Source: Micrococcaceae bacterium Sec5.7
Lineage (GTDB): Bacteria > Actinomycetota > Actinomycetes > Actinomycetales > Micrococcaceae
NCBI GenBank assembly: GCA_039636785.1
Contig: CP144169.1
Coordinates: forward strand, 2,728,001-2,792,000
DNA length: 64,000 nt
Direction: 5' to 3'
Shown one piece after another: positions 45,879 through 54,652 of the stretch; the stretch's first letter is position 1; the number at the start of each line of letters is the position of its first letter. A program made the position numbers and the translations under genes. The notes under the pieces are model-generated. The model had not been told where the DNA came from. It made no database searches and saw only the letters and a list, made by a program, of their open reading frames with translations.

Positions 45879-46529
45879 CTAGGCTCCCTTCACGGCGGTG
45901 CGTACGAGTACGACCTGGCCGCGGGCGCCGGGGACGGCGCCCTTGATCAGGAGCAGCGACTTCTCGACGTCAACTGCGTGAACCGTGAGGTTCAGCGTGG
46001 TGTGACGAACGGCGCCCATGCGGCCGGCCATTTTCATGCCCTTGAAGACGCGGCTCGGGGTGGATGCGCCACCGATTGAACCGGGCTTGCGGTGGTTCTT
46101 GTGAGCACCGTGTGAGGCGGGAGCACCGTGGAAGCCGTGACGCTTCATAACACCGGCGAAGCCCTTACCCTTGGTGGTGCCAATAACGTCGATCTTCTGG
46201 CCGGCTTCGAAGAGCTCTACAGAAAGCTCCTGGCCCAGCTCGTAAGAATCAGCATCTGCAGTGCGCAGTTCTACGACGTGGCGGCGAGGCGTGACGCCTG
46301 CCTTTTCAAAGTGACCAGCCAGCGGCTTGGTGACCTTGCGGGGATCGATCTGGCCATAGCCGATCTGGACTGCGACGTAGCCATCAACTTCTGCGTTGCG
46401 CAGCTGCGTGATGACATTCGAGTCAGCCTGGACCACAGTGACGGGGATGAGCTTGTTGTTCTCGTCCCAGACCTGGGTCATGCCGAGCTTCGTGCCCAGC
46501 AGTCCCTTTACGTTACGGATTGCGGTCAT
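45879..46529 (-). CDS. rplC: 50S ribosomal protein L3
   Basis: The 216-aa protein begins [20 protein letters not shown] and has the central loop [20 protein letters not shown] with [19 protein letters not shown], which reaches the peptidyl-transferase centre. It follows rpsJ by 17 bases with a GGAGGTGC-like ribosome-binding site. Confidence 0.98.
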   Translation of the reverse strand: MTAIRNVKGLLGTKLGMTQVWDENNKLIPVTVVQADSNVITQLRNAEVDGYVAVQIGYGQIDPRKVTKPLAGHFEKAGVTPRRHVVELRTADADSYELGQELSVELFEAGQKIDVIGTTKGKGFAGVMKRHGFHGAPASHGAHKNHRKPGSIGGASTPSRVFKGMKMAGRMGAVRHTTLNLTVHAVDVEKSLLLIKGAVPGARGQVVLVRTAVKGA

Positions 46530-46546
46530 AGTTTCTCAGCACCTCC

Positions 46547-46855
46547 CTACAGCTTGATTTCGATGTTCACGTCGGCCGGCAGGTCGAGACGCATCAGCGA
46601 ATCAACGGCCTTCGGCGTGGGATCGATGATGTCGATAAGACGCTTGTGAGTACGCATTTCAAAGTGCTCACGGCTGTCCTTGTACTTGTGCGGAGAGCGG
46701 ATAACACAGTAAATGTTCTTCTCCGTAGGCAGCGGCACAGGGCCCACTACCGTTGCGCCTGCGCGCGTGACCGTCTCAACGATCTTCCGTGCTGAAACGT
46801 CAATGACCTCGTGGTCGTATGACTTCAGCCGGATGCGGATTTTTTGTCCCGCCAT
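46547..46855 (-). CDS. rpsJ: 30S ribosomal protein S10 (NusE)
   Basis: The start at 46855 gives the exact 102-aa actinobacterial S10, [20 protein letters not shown] to [14 protein letters not shown]; 85 in-frame residues upstream are leader translation. S10 serves the 30S head and transcription antitermination with NusB. First gene of the cluster on this strand. Confidence 0.98.
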   Translation of the reverse strand: MAGQKIRIRLKSYDHEVIDVSARKIVETVTRAGATVVGPVPLPTEKNIYCVIRSPHKYKDSREHFEMRTHKRLIDIIDPTPKAVDSLMRLDLPADVNIEIKL

Positions 46856-47251
46856 GTCGCCTGACTCTCTTTCAGTTAGTGCTGCTCTAGTTAGGGCTGC
46901 TCTGTTTACTTGCGTGTTGCATGTGGCTGCCGAAGCATTTGAAGTCTGAACTACCACCCGACGCACAGGCTGAATCCGGAAGAATCCGGGTTCCTCAACC
47001 TGCCGGCGTAACCGACCCCCGCGGTCGGGCGTGTCGCGATTTTCACGCGTACAAATCCGCAGTTCCATGGGGAGTGGGTTATGTTTGGTCTTCCACTTGG
47101 ACCCTGACACCCGGCATTATCCGGATCGGGACGCGAAGAAGCGCTTGAACAACTCATCTAGTATGCCGGATTTTGTCCACAGAAGCGAATCTGGCGGCAC
47201 AAGGGCCCTCAGGTCATTGCCTTCAGCAACCTTCGAATGGATGATAGTGGC
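46856..47251. promoter_or_regulatory. Divergent upstream region of rpsJ and the beta-glucosidase gene
   Basis: This ~395-base gap must hold the main S10-operon promoter (minus) and that of the GH1 gene (plus). I see a GATAAT-like -10 on the minus strand near 47112-47117 but no convincing -35. No ribosomal-protein leader could be recognised by eye. Confidence 0.35.
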
Positions 47252-48703
47252 ATGACGGTGGAGAATGCTGTTTCGGTGCAGGAGCTCGCCGGCCGCCTCA
47301 ATCCTGGATTCACCCTGGGGGTCGCCGCGGCCGCCTTCCAGATTGAAGGTGCAGTGGCAGCAGACGGCAAGGGCCCGTCCGGGTGGGACGCCTTCGCCGA
47401 GAAACCCGGCAGTATTGTGGACGGACATTCGCCCACCGTTGCCTGCGACCACTATAACCGCTCCCCCGAAGACGTTGCGCTGATGCGCGAACTCGGGGTG
47501 GACTCCTACCGCTTTTCGCTCTCCTGGCCAAGGATCCAGCCGGATGGGCGGGGACCTTTCAACGCGGAAGGCCTGGACTTTTATGACCGGCTGATTGATC
47601 AGCTGCTCGAAGCTGGCATCTCCCCCATGGCAACCCTGTACCACTGGGATACCCCGCTCCCGCTGGAACACAGCGGGGGCTGGATGAATCGCTCCACCGC
47701 GGAACGGTTCGCCGAATACAGCGCCGCAGCAGCCGGACGCTTCGGTGACCGGGTTGATCAGTGGGTCACGCTCAACGAACCCGTGTCCGTTACGCTGAAC
47801 GGCTATGCACTCGGTGTCCACGCCCCCGGCCGCGATCTGTTGTTCGATGCGCTGCCCGCCGTGCACCACCAGCTGCTGGCACATGGCCTCGCGGTTCAGG
47901 CACTGCGGGCGGAGGGGGTTAGAGGAAGCATCGGAGTCACCAACCTGCACTCACCGGTCCGGCCGGCGTCCCGCAAAATTGCCGACCGTTTGGTGGCAAC
48001 CGTGTTCGACCTGATGCTCAACCGGGTGTACGCAGACCCCATCTTGCTGGGCCACTACCCCAAACCTCCGTTGATCGCCAAGCCGTGGTTCCGTTCCCTG
48101 GGACGGATTTCCGACGCCGATCTGCGCACCATCCATCAGCCCCTGGACTTCTACGGCCTGAACTACTACTACCCGGTGAAGATAGCCGCCGGAAAAGGGC
48201 CACCCGAAAGCCCGGCGGGACCTGCCGAGGCCATGGCCCGGGTGCCGTTCCACCAGGCTGCCTTTGGCGAGTACGACACGACAGGCTTCGGCTGGCCGGT
48301 TGCCCCGGAACATCTGGGGATCCTGCTGCGGGAACTGAAGGACCGCTACGGCGATGCCCTGCCGCCGGTTTACATCACGGAAAGCGGCGCCAGCTTCCCT
48401 GAGCCTGACCACGTCTCCGGGCCCATCCCGGATGACCGGCGGATCGACTACATTTCCGGCCATCTTGGCCAGGCGCTGATGGCCACGGCCCCGGGCGGGA
48501 TCGCCGACGACGTAGAGCTGCTGGGCTATTACGTCTGGACGCTGCTGGATAACTTCGAATGGGCCGCCGGGTATTCGCAGCGCTTCGGGCTGGTGCATGT
48601 TGATTTTGACACCCTGGAGCGGACGCCCAAGGATTCCTTCTACTGGTACCAGGCCCTGAGCCGGGCCCGGAAGGCCTTGGCTACGGAGCCGCTGGCGCCG
48701 TAG
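47252..48703 (+). CDS. GH1 family beta-glucosidase
   Basis: The enzyme hydrolyses beta-glucosides (possibly 6-phospho or galactosyl variants) in the cytoplasm; no signal peptide is visible. With the ATG at 47252 it is 483 aa (a start at 47237 adds five). It has FTLGVAAAAFQIEGAV, the acid/base Glu in VTLNEPVSVTLNGYALGVHA and the nucleophile Glu in PPVYITESGASFPEP. The substrate site is HYDGLNYYYP-like FYGLNYYYPV, and the C-terminus has WTLLDNFEWAAGYSQRFGLV and VDFDTLERTPKDS. Length fits the family. Confidence 0.95.
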   Translation: MTVENAVSVQELAGRLNPGFTLGVAAAAFQIEGAVAADGKGPSGWDAFAEKPGSIVDGHSPTVACDHYNRSPEDVALMRELGVDSYRFSLSWPRIQPDGRGPFNAEGLDFYDRLIDQLLEAGISPMATLYHWDTPLPLEHSGGWMNRSTAERFAEYSAAAAGRFGDRVDQWVTLNEPVSVTLNGYALGVHAPGRDLLFDALPAVHHQLLAHGLAVQALRAEGVRGSIGVTNLHSPVRPASRKIADRLVATVFDLMLNRVYADPILLGHYPKPPLIAKPWFRSLGRISDADLRTIHQPLDFYGLNYYYPVKIAAGKGPPESPAGPAEAMARVPFHQAAFGEYDTTGFGWPVAPEHLGILLRELKDRYGDALPPVYITESGASFPEPDHVSGPIPDDRRIDYISGHLGQALMATAPGGIADDVELLGYYVWTLLDNFEWAAGYSQRFGLVHVDFDTLERTPKDSFYWYQALSRARKALATEPLAP

Positions 48704-48832
48704 CTACTGCTGGTTCTTATTGGCGCGGTTGATCCGCTTGGCGCGGTCAATCTCGTTGCGGAAATGCCTCTTGGCCCAGAAAACGCCAGCCACCACTGCA
48801 ACGGCCACAATCAGGAAAATAAGCCATCCCAT
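48704..48832 (-). CDS. Small 42-aa membrane protein
   Basis: The ATG at 48832 follows GAGAGGAG at 6-9 bases and encodes MGWLIFLIVAVAVVAGVFWA, one membrane helix, then a basic tail (KRHFRNEIDRAKRINRANKN). The stop at 48704-48706 is directly adjacent to the GH1 stop, convergent. It is 30 bases downstream of the large membrane-protein gene and may be co-transcribed. Unknown function. Confidence 0.65.
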   Translation of the reverse strand: MGWLIFLIVAVAVVAGVFWAKRHFRNEIDRAKRINRANKNQQ

Positions 48833-48862
48833 GATGAGCTCCTCTCTTTGGAAGCAACCCTA

Positions 48863-51800
48863 TCAGGGGCGGTGGAGCGGCTCCTCGGGCCTGGCGTCCG
48901 CCGCCAGGGCGTGCGGCGGTGTGGGGTCCGGAGCCTGCGTCCCTACAGCCGGCACCTGCTCCGGTTTGCTGCGGTTCAGCCGCCACACGGCCAAGGCAAT
49001 AAGCCCGACGGCGATCAGCGCCAGGAGTGCGAACGTGTACTGCCGCATGGCCCACATGATGCAGACCGCGTTTCCGGCGGCACCCCACCAGACGAACAGC
49101 CGCTCACCCAGGCCCAGTCCGGTCACGAGAAGCACGGCCAGTAGCGCCAGTACCCACAGCTGCTGTCCACCGTTGCCGCCGAAGATGATTCCCAGGCCGC
49201 TTAGTGAAAGCAGGACAGCGCCCGCACCCAGGACCAGCCGGCCGGCAAGGGAGTGCCCGGACTTGTACCGAAGCAGTGCCAGCACACCGGCCAGCAATAC
49301 ATACCACTGGGTGGTCCAGAACGGATCGGGTCCGGCCGGATAGGACCAGGAGCTGTCATCCAGGCCCTCGTCGGCGAACAGCACGGCACGCTGGATGGAG
49401 GCCGTGACGGCCAGGGCAGCGAGTTCAGCGGTAACCCTGCGCTCCTTGGCGGGCGCTTCGAGGCAGCAGACTGTGGCAGTCAGCGCCACGAACACCACAC
49501 CGGTCCAGGACGTGGCATGGTGCCACAGCCCGGCCACCGCAGCGATCGCCAGCCCCAAAGCCCCTGCGCCGGCGAGGGACCAGCGCCTTACCGGGGCGCC
49601 CAGGAACGGTCTGCTGAACGCCAGACGGACGGCATAAAGCCCTGCGCCCGCGATGCCGCAGCCAACCAGCCACGGCAGATAGTCCCCCCAGGCACCGGGG
49701 ACATCGCGGAACGCCACAGCTGCAGACAGCGTGGCGCCGGTCAGAAACGACGCGACCGCCAGCGGGTAGACGGCCGGCAGCTTCTCAAGGTGTGACGCAG
49801 CGAAGCAGACCACGGCGAGCACAAGCACCGCCGCCCCTGAGATCCAGTCCGATGCCAACGGCGACAGCACGATCCCTGACACGGCAAAGGAACCCGCGGC
49901 TGCCAGCCAGAGCCAGCGCTCGATGGTCCCGGGTGCCGTGTCGACTGGCCGGACGGATGCGGGCCCCAGGGAGGCCGGCCGCAGCACGCCGCTTACTGTC
50001 GCCGCGAGGGACATGCACAACAGCACCAGCGCCACTCCGTTGTCGCTCAGAACGGGCGCGGCCAGGTAAGCGCTTCCGGTCTCCCCCGGCCCGAATCGGA
50101 GCCGGGGGCCGAGCGCCACCACACCGAACAGCGCCGCGTAAACCGTGAGGTAGACAGCGCCGCGGGCGGCGAAGAAACGGCTGGCGGCAGCGGCGGAGAC
50201 CAGCAGCAGGACCAGTTCCAGCAGCACGACCCATCGGCCGCCGTCGTCCGCCTGCGGGTCCTGCGGGAAACGGGACTGCCAGAGATAGCCGAGCGGAAGC
50301 AGCACCTGGCCGGCCAAGGTGATCCATACGGCAGCCTGCTGGAAGGGAACCTGCTGCAGCCTCCTGCGCATCAACCAGCGGATCACGTGCTGGACCGCCA
50401 GGACCAGTGCGGACGTCACCGACACCGCTGTGGCGGACGCCGCGATGTCATAGCTAAGTACCAGTGCCAGGGCGGCCGTGAGTACCCGTGCGGCGATGAA
50501 ATACCCGCCCTTGGCGACGCGTTCCTTGACCGCGACCACCATCACCGCGCTGAAGGCGGCAAAAATGCCCAGCAGCAGTCCGACGTGGAGCATCCCGCCA
50601 CCGCTGAACAGCAGCAACAGCAACAGCGCCGCGGGCGCGAAGACAAACGACCCGGCCCTTTCCCGCAGGACGTAACCGGAGGCCGCGGCACACAGGGCCA
50701 CTAATACCGTGGACAGTGTGACCTGCCCTTCACTGTCTGCAGACAGCGCGATGGTTGCGGTGGCGGCCAGCTGAATACCGAGCACGGCGGCGGCATCCGC
50801 CATGACCAACCGCGGGGCGCGGCTCCTGGAAGCGGCCGCCAGGGGGAACACGAGCTGCAAGCCGAGTGCCACCGCCAGGACCGTTGCGGGCAAAACACGC
50901 TCATCACCAATTACCACCGGCCCTGAAGTCTCCTGCAGCTGGTGGAATGCCGTGAGAATCAGGCTGGTGCACGCAGCGCGGGCAAGCCACCAATATGCCC
51001 AGCGGTGTTGCAGGCCGGTCAGCCGGACGGCTGTGGCTACCAGGAAAGCCACAACCAACAGCGAAGCGATGTTTCCCATCAGCTGCGAAACACCGGCAAA
51101 AGTCAGCGGTACCGCGGCGAGGGCCACAACGAGAGGGAGGGCCTCAGAGATTGTGGGCTCCCAAGGAGCACCGTCAGGGGAACGCCGGAAAAGCAGCCAG
51201 CCGATGCCCAGCGCCGCCACAAGCTGGACCATCAGGGCCAGGCCAGCCAAACCTTCGCTCTGGGTGGTGTCCGCAAAAGGCAAAACGGAGCCCGCCAGAA
51301 CACCGAGCCCCGCGAAGACGGCAAGGCTGACATTCGGGGCAAGGCTGCGGATCCCGGCAAGCAGCAAGCCAGCCGTCAGCAGCTGCTGACACACGAGCGC
51401 CAGGGCGAATGACAGCAGAACGGGGGCCTGCTGCGGCAACCCATCGCCGCCCGCTGCCGCAACCGTCACCGGAACCGCCAGAGTGACGGCGATCCGTGCA
51501 GCCAGCACAAACTGCTGCCGAAGCGGAGTCCCCGAGGGAACGGAACGGACGGCCCAGAATGCTGCTGCCAGAACTAGCATGCCTGCCAACGCCCAGTATC
51601 CCACCCGCTCGCCGAACAGTCCTGCAAGTATCAGGGCCGCTGCCGGAGCCCACTCGGCGGCCCCGCCGAGCCTTGCCGCCAGCACCATGCCGGTGGTGAT
51701 TGCGAGGACCACAGGGATCCAGAGAGGAATGTTGGCCGGCTGGTCAAGGGAGCCGTAGCGGAACGCTTCTGAGAGCGCCACCGCAACGGCGAAGCCAAGC

Positions 51801-52228
51801 GTGAGCACCAGCTGGATGCCGAAAGTGACCAGAGCGTCAGCCTTCCACCGGCCGGCGTTTCCGGACCGGGTCCCGGACCCCGGAAGCCACGCCGCCAGAG
51901 TGCGCGCAGCGAAAGAAATACCCGCGGCCTGTACTGCCAGCAGCGCTGCCGCCGCCGCGAGGGCGTCGGTCCCCCGGTCAGTGAGATGCCAGACTCCGAC
52001 GGCGGCGGCAACAGTCAGTGCCAGCCTCGCGGCATGGAAGTTCAACAGCCTGAACCTGCCGGCCGGCACTAACGCCATCAGCGCGAAATAGCAGCCGCAC
52101 ATTGCCATGATCAGGGCGTATTCGCCCTTTCCAGCAGCAGGGGCACAAAGGTCACCGCAACGGCTACCGCCGGCACAACAAACGGGTGAAGGTCCATCAG
52201 CGGCCTGATGTAGACAGGCGGCAGCCAT
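48863..52228 (-). CDS. Very large polytopic membrane protein, C-terminal part (frame 2)
   Basis: The frame encodes 1121 codons, of which about 33 at the start overlap frame 1 and look out of frame. From GKGEYALIMAMCGCYFALMAL on, it is a continuous run of about 30 hydrophobic segments with few charges, ending in a Pro-rich cytoplasmic tail. Such giant proteins resemble uncharacterised SCO7613-like or DUF2339-type membrane proteins; I could not name a family. It evidently continues the protein of 52111-53034 (frameshift near 52132). If the shift is real, this part would need its own start (for example ATG near 52108). Confidence 0.6.
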   Translation of the reverse strand: MAAACLHQAADGPSPVCCAGGSRCGDLCAPAAGKGEYALIMAMCGCYFALMALVPAGRFRLLNFHAARLALTVAAAVGVWHLTDRGTDALAAAAALLAVQAAGISFAARTLAAWLPGSGTRSGNAGRWKADALVTFGIQLVLTLGFAVAVALSEAFRYGSLDQPANIPLWIPVVLAITTGMVLAARLGGAAEWAPAAALILAGLFGERVGYWALAGMLVLAAAFWAVRSVPSGTPLRQQFVLAARIAVTLAVPVTVAAAGGDGLPQQAPVLLSFALALVCQQLLTAGLLLAGIRSLAPNVSLAVFAGLGVLAGSVLPFADTTQSEGLAGLALMVQLVAALGIGWLLFRRSPDGAPWEPTISEALPLVVALAAVPLTFAGVSQLMGNIASLLVVAFLVATAVRLTGLQHRWAYWWLARAACTSLILTAFHQLQETSGPVVIGDERVLPATVLAVALGLQLVFPLAAASRSRAPRLVMADAAAVLGIQLAATATIALSADSEGQVTLSTVLVALCAAASGYVLRERAGSFVFAPAALLLLLLFSGGGMLHVGLLLGIFAAFSAVMVVAVKERVAKGGYFIAARVLTAALALVLSYDIAASATAVSVTSALVLAVQHVIRWLMRRRLQQVPFQQAAVWITLAGQVLLPLGYLWQSRFPQDPQADDGGRWVVLLELVLLLVSAAAASRFFAARGAVYLTVYAALFGVVALGPRLRFGPGETGSAYLAAPVLSDNGVALVLLCMSLAATVSGVLRPASLGPASVRPVDTAPGTIERWLWLAAAGSFAVSGIVLSPLASDWISGAAVLVLAVVCFAASHLEKLPAVYPLAVASFLTGATLSAAVAFRDVPGAWGDYLPWLVGCGIAGAGLYAVRLAFSRPFLGAPVRRWSLAGAGALGLAIAAVAGLWHHATSWTGVVFVALTATVCCLEAPAKERRVTAELAALAVTASIQRAVLFADEGLDDSSWSYPAGPDPFWTTQWYVLLAGVLALLRYKSGHSLAGRLVLGAGAVLLSLSGLGIIFGGNGGQQLWVLALLAVLLVTGLGLGERLFVWWGAAGNAVCIMWAMRQYTFALLALIAVGLIALAVWRLNRSKPEQVPAVGTQAPDPTPPHALAADARPEEPLHRP

Positions 52229-53034
52229 CGCGGACGCATCAGCGCGAGGATGGCCAGGAGGACGGCCACCGCAATCATCGCCGTGAAATACCAGACCAGG
52301 GCGCCACCGAGTACTGAAACACCTGACCAGGCCGTGGAAACCACGAATGTCAGGGAGAGATATACCAGCACCCTGCTTTCGAGCCGGACCGCTGCCACCA
52401 CGTACGCCACAACGCCAATAAGGGACGTGACCAGCCAGGCAACAGGGCCATTGGGTACAGCGAAGTTGTACATGGCAAGCCCTGTGACCGGGATTAGGGC
52501 AAGGCCGGTGCCGGCGAAAGCCACCGCGGCCGGCCGGAGGCGTGGAGCCCTGGCGTGAAGAACAAAGCCCGCACCATAGAACAGTGCCGTGATGGCGCCA
52601 ACACCGGCGAAGCGAAGCATCTCAGGAAGATTTGTGCCGATGAACAAGGCTCCGGCGGCCACCAGCAGCAGGCTGGCGATGTAGAGCGTCATGTTGATGT
52701 TCTGGCGGTCCTGCTTCACCCGGCGAGCCTGTTGTTCAGCCTTGACCTGTGCCGGGGACAGCTGCTGCTGTGATGGCCGGAACCCTTGATGCGCTGCCGA
52801 GGTGCGCGGAGCCGGAATGCCTGCCGGTTCAGTGCGCGGAGCCGGAGATTCCGTCCGAACCGGCCGGGGCCGCGCGGAAGTTTGGAGACGTTCAGCCGGT
52901 GCTGCCTGGACATACACGGGCCCGCCCGCCTCAGCAACGTCCGTCTGGGCTGATCCTGCGCGGCTGGCGACAGCATCCCGCCAGCCCTGAAGGTGGCCGG
53001 CGCGGTAGCCGGCCTGATAGGACTCATCCCACAT
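52111..53034 (-). CDS. N-terminal part of the same large membrane protein (frame 1)
   Basis: The 307-aa frame starts MWDESYQAGYRAGHLQGWRD, followed by a Pro/Ala-rich cytoplasmic stretch to about 105 and then a basic segment (KAEQQARRVKQDRQNINMT) and about eight TM segments. It stops at ERANTP just where the other frame reads GKGEYAL. Changing frame by one base at a CTGCTGCTGGAAAGGG run would join the two into one protein of about 1,390 aa. Promoter at 53104-53131. Confidence 0.6.
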   Translation of the reverse strand: MWDESYQAGYRAGHLQGWRDAVASRAGSAQTDVAEAGGPVYVQAAPAERLQTSARPRPVRTESPAPRTEPAGIPAPRTSAAHQGFRPSQQQLSPAQVKAEQQARRVKQDRQNINMTLYIASLLLVAAGALFIGTNLPEMLRFAGVGAITALFYGAGFVLHARAPRLRPAAVAFAGTGLALIPVTGLAMYNFAVPNGPVAWLVTSLIGVVAYVVAAVRLESRVLVYLSLTFVVSTAWSGVSVLGGALVWYFTAMIAVAVLLAILALMRPRWLPPVYIRPLMDLHPFVVPAVAVAVTFVPLLLERANTP

Positions 53035-53103
53035 CTTGTAGCCTCTCCATCGCGTCGGTCGGCCGGAACAACAACGGAACCAATTAGTCCAATGACTGGA
53101 TTA

Positions 53104-53131
53104 ATACTAGCAAAGAACAGCCCCGCTGCAA
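53104..53131 (-). promoter_or_regulatory. Promoter of the large membrane-protein operon
   Basis: Minus strand TTGCAG (53126-53131), 16 bases, then TGC-TAGTAT (53104-53109): an extended -10 promoter. Its -35 lies inside the tuf terminator stem. Confidence 0.5.
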
Positions 53132-53147
53132 TAGCAGCGGGGCTGTT
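53116..53147 (-). terminator. Terminator of tuf
   Basis: AACAGCCCCGCTGC (53116-53129) and GCAGCGGGGCTGTT (53134-53147) form a perfect 14-bp stem with loop AATA, about 70 bases downstream of tuf. Confidence 0.9.
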
Positions 53148-53214
53148 CCAAACTTCACGTCAGGCCGTCAGACGGCCAACCGATCGGAGATCAGAAAACA
53201 GCGATCAGCAAGGA

Positions 53215-54405
53215 CTACTTGACGATCTTGGTAACGCGACCTGAACCAACGGTGCGGCCGCCTTCGCGGATTGCGAAGCCGAGGCCCTCTTCCATGGCGA
53301 TCGGCTGGATCAGCGCGACAGTCATTTCGGTGTTGTCGCCAGGCATAACCATTTCCGTGCCCTCGGGCAGGGTGATGACACCGGTAACATCCGTGGTGCG
53401 GAAGTAGAACTGCGGGCGGTAGTTGGAGTAGAACGGGTTGTGACGCCCGCCTTCGTCCTTGGAGAGGATGTAGACGTTAGCCTCGAAGTCGGTGTGCGGG
53501 GTAATGGAACCCGGCTTGACGACAACCTGGCCACGCTCTACGTCATCGCGCTTCAGACCGCGGAGCAGGAGGCCACAGTTCTCGCCGGCCCATGCTTCGT
53601 CGAGCTGCTTGTGGAACATCTCGATACCGGTAACGGTGGTCTTCTGAACCGGACGGATACCGACGATTTCAACCTCAGAGTTGATCGCGAGGGTACCGCG
53701 CTCGGCGCGACCCGTCACAACGGTGCCACGACCAGTGATGGTGAAGACGTCTTCAATCGGCATCAGGAACGGCTTGTCACGGTCGCGTACCGGGTCCGGA
53801 ACGGACTCGTCGACAGCTGCCATGAGATCCTCGACGGACTTGACCCAAACCGGGTCGCCTTCGAGTGCCTTCAGGCCGGAGACGCGAACAACAGGTGCTT
53901 CGTCGCCATCGAAGCCCTGAGCGCTGAGCAGCTCACGAACTTCCATTTCAACGAGGTCCAGCAGTTCTTCGTCATCAACCATGTCCGACTTGTTCAGTGC
54001 GACCAGCAGGTAGGGAACGCCAACCTGGCGGGCGAGCAGAACGTGCTCACGGGTCTGAGCCATCGGGCCGTCAGTGGCGGCAACCACCAGGATTGCACCG
54101 TCCATCTGTGCAGCGCCGGTGATCATGTTCTTGATGTAGTCAGCGTGACCCGGGGCGTCTACGTGTGCGTAGTGGCGCTTCTCGGTCTGGTACTCAACGT
54201 GGGAAATGTTGATGGTAATGCCGCGCTGACGCTCTTCGGGAGCAGAGTCAATAGACGCGAAGTCGCGCTGCTCGTTGAGAGTCGGGTACTTGTCGTACAG
54301 CACCTTGGAAATGGCGGCCGTCAACGTCGTCTTACCGTGGTCAACGTGACCAATGGTACCGATGTTAACGTGCGGCTTAGTCCGCTCGAACTTTGCCTTT
54401 GCCAC
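53215..54405 (-). CDS. tuf: Elongation factor Tu
   Basis: EF-Tu carries aminoacyl-tRNA to the ribosome. The 396-aa protein has GTPase motifs [26 protein letters not shown] and NKSDMVDD. Effector and domain 2/3 stretches ([31 protein letters not shown]) are present. The GTG start follows AGGAGG at 5 bases. It lies 247 bases downstream of fusA. Confidence 0.98.
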   Translation of the reverse strand: MAKAKFERTKPHVNIGTIGHVDHGKTTLTAAISKVLYDKYPTLNEQRDFASIDSAPEERQRGITINISHVEYQTEKRHYAHVDAPGHADYIKNMITGAAQMDGAILVVAATDGPMAQTREHVLLARQVGVPYLLVALNKSDMVDDEELLDLVEMEVRELLSAQGFDGDEAPVVRVSGLKALEGDPVWVKSVEDLMAAVDESVPDPVRDRDKPFLMPIEDVFTITGRGTVVTGRAERGTLAINSEVEIVGIRPVQKTTVTGIEMFHKQLDEAWAGENCGLLLRGLKRDDVERGQVVVKPGSITPHTDFEANVYILSKDEGGRHNPFYSNYRPQFYFRTTDVTGVITLPEGTEMVMPGDNTEMTVALIQPIAMEEGLGFAIREGGRTVGSGRVTKIVK

Positions 54406-54652
54406 AGGTTCCTCCTAGAACGTTTTCAAATGACTTACCCTTCAACCGCGCTTGTCGCGGCAGAAACTCCAGTAAGTCTACTTGGGGGGCTTTGGATTGG
54501 TGAAATTGCAGATTCAGGAACTAATACTAGCTCCTAGAGCCTGTTCGTGCAGATGGCCGGTATCCGGTCAGGACCGAAGCCCGGCCACCTGCACCAGGTG
54601 AATTTCCGTAATCGGAAACGTACCCGAGTTTTTGCTGCGACAGCCGGAAAGA

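Noticed and set aside
46856..47110. N-terminal extension of rpsJ of 85 residues
   Set aside because: The 102-aa form beginning [10 protein letters not shown] is the family standard; the extension is leader sequence.
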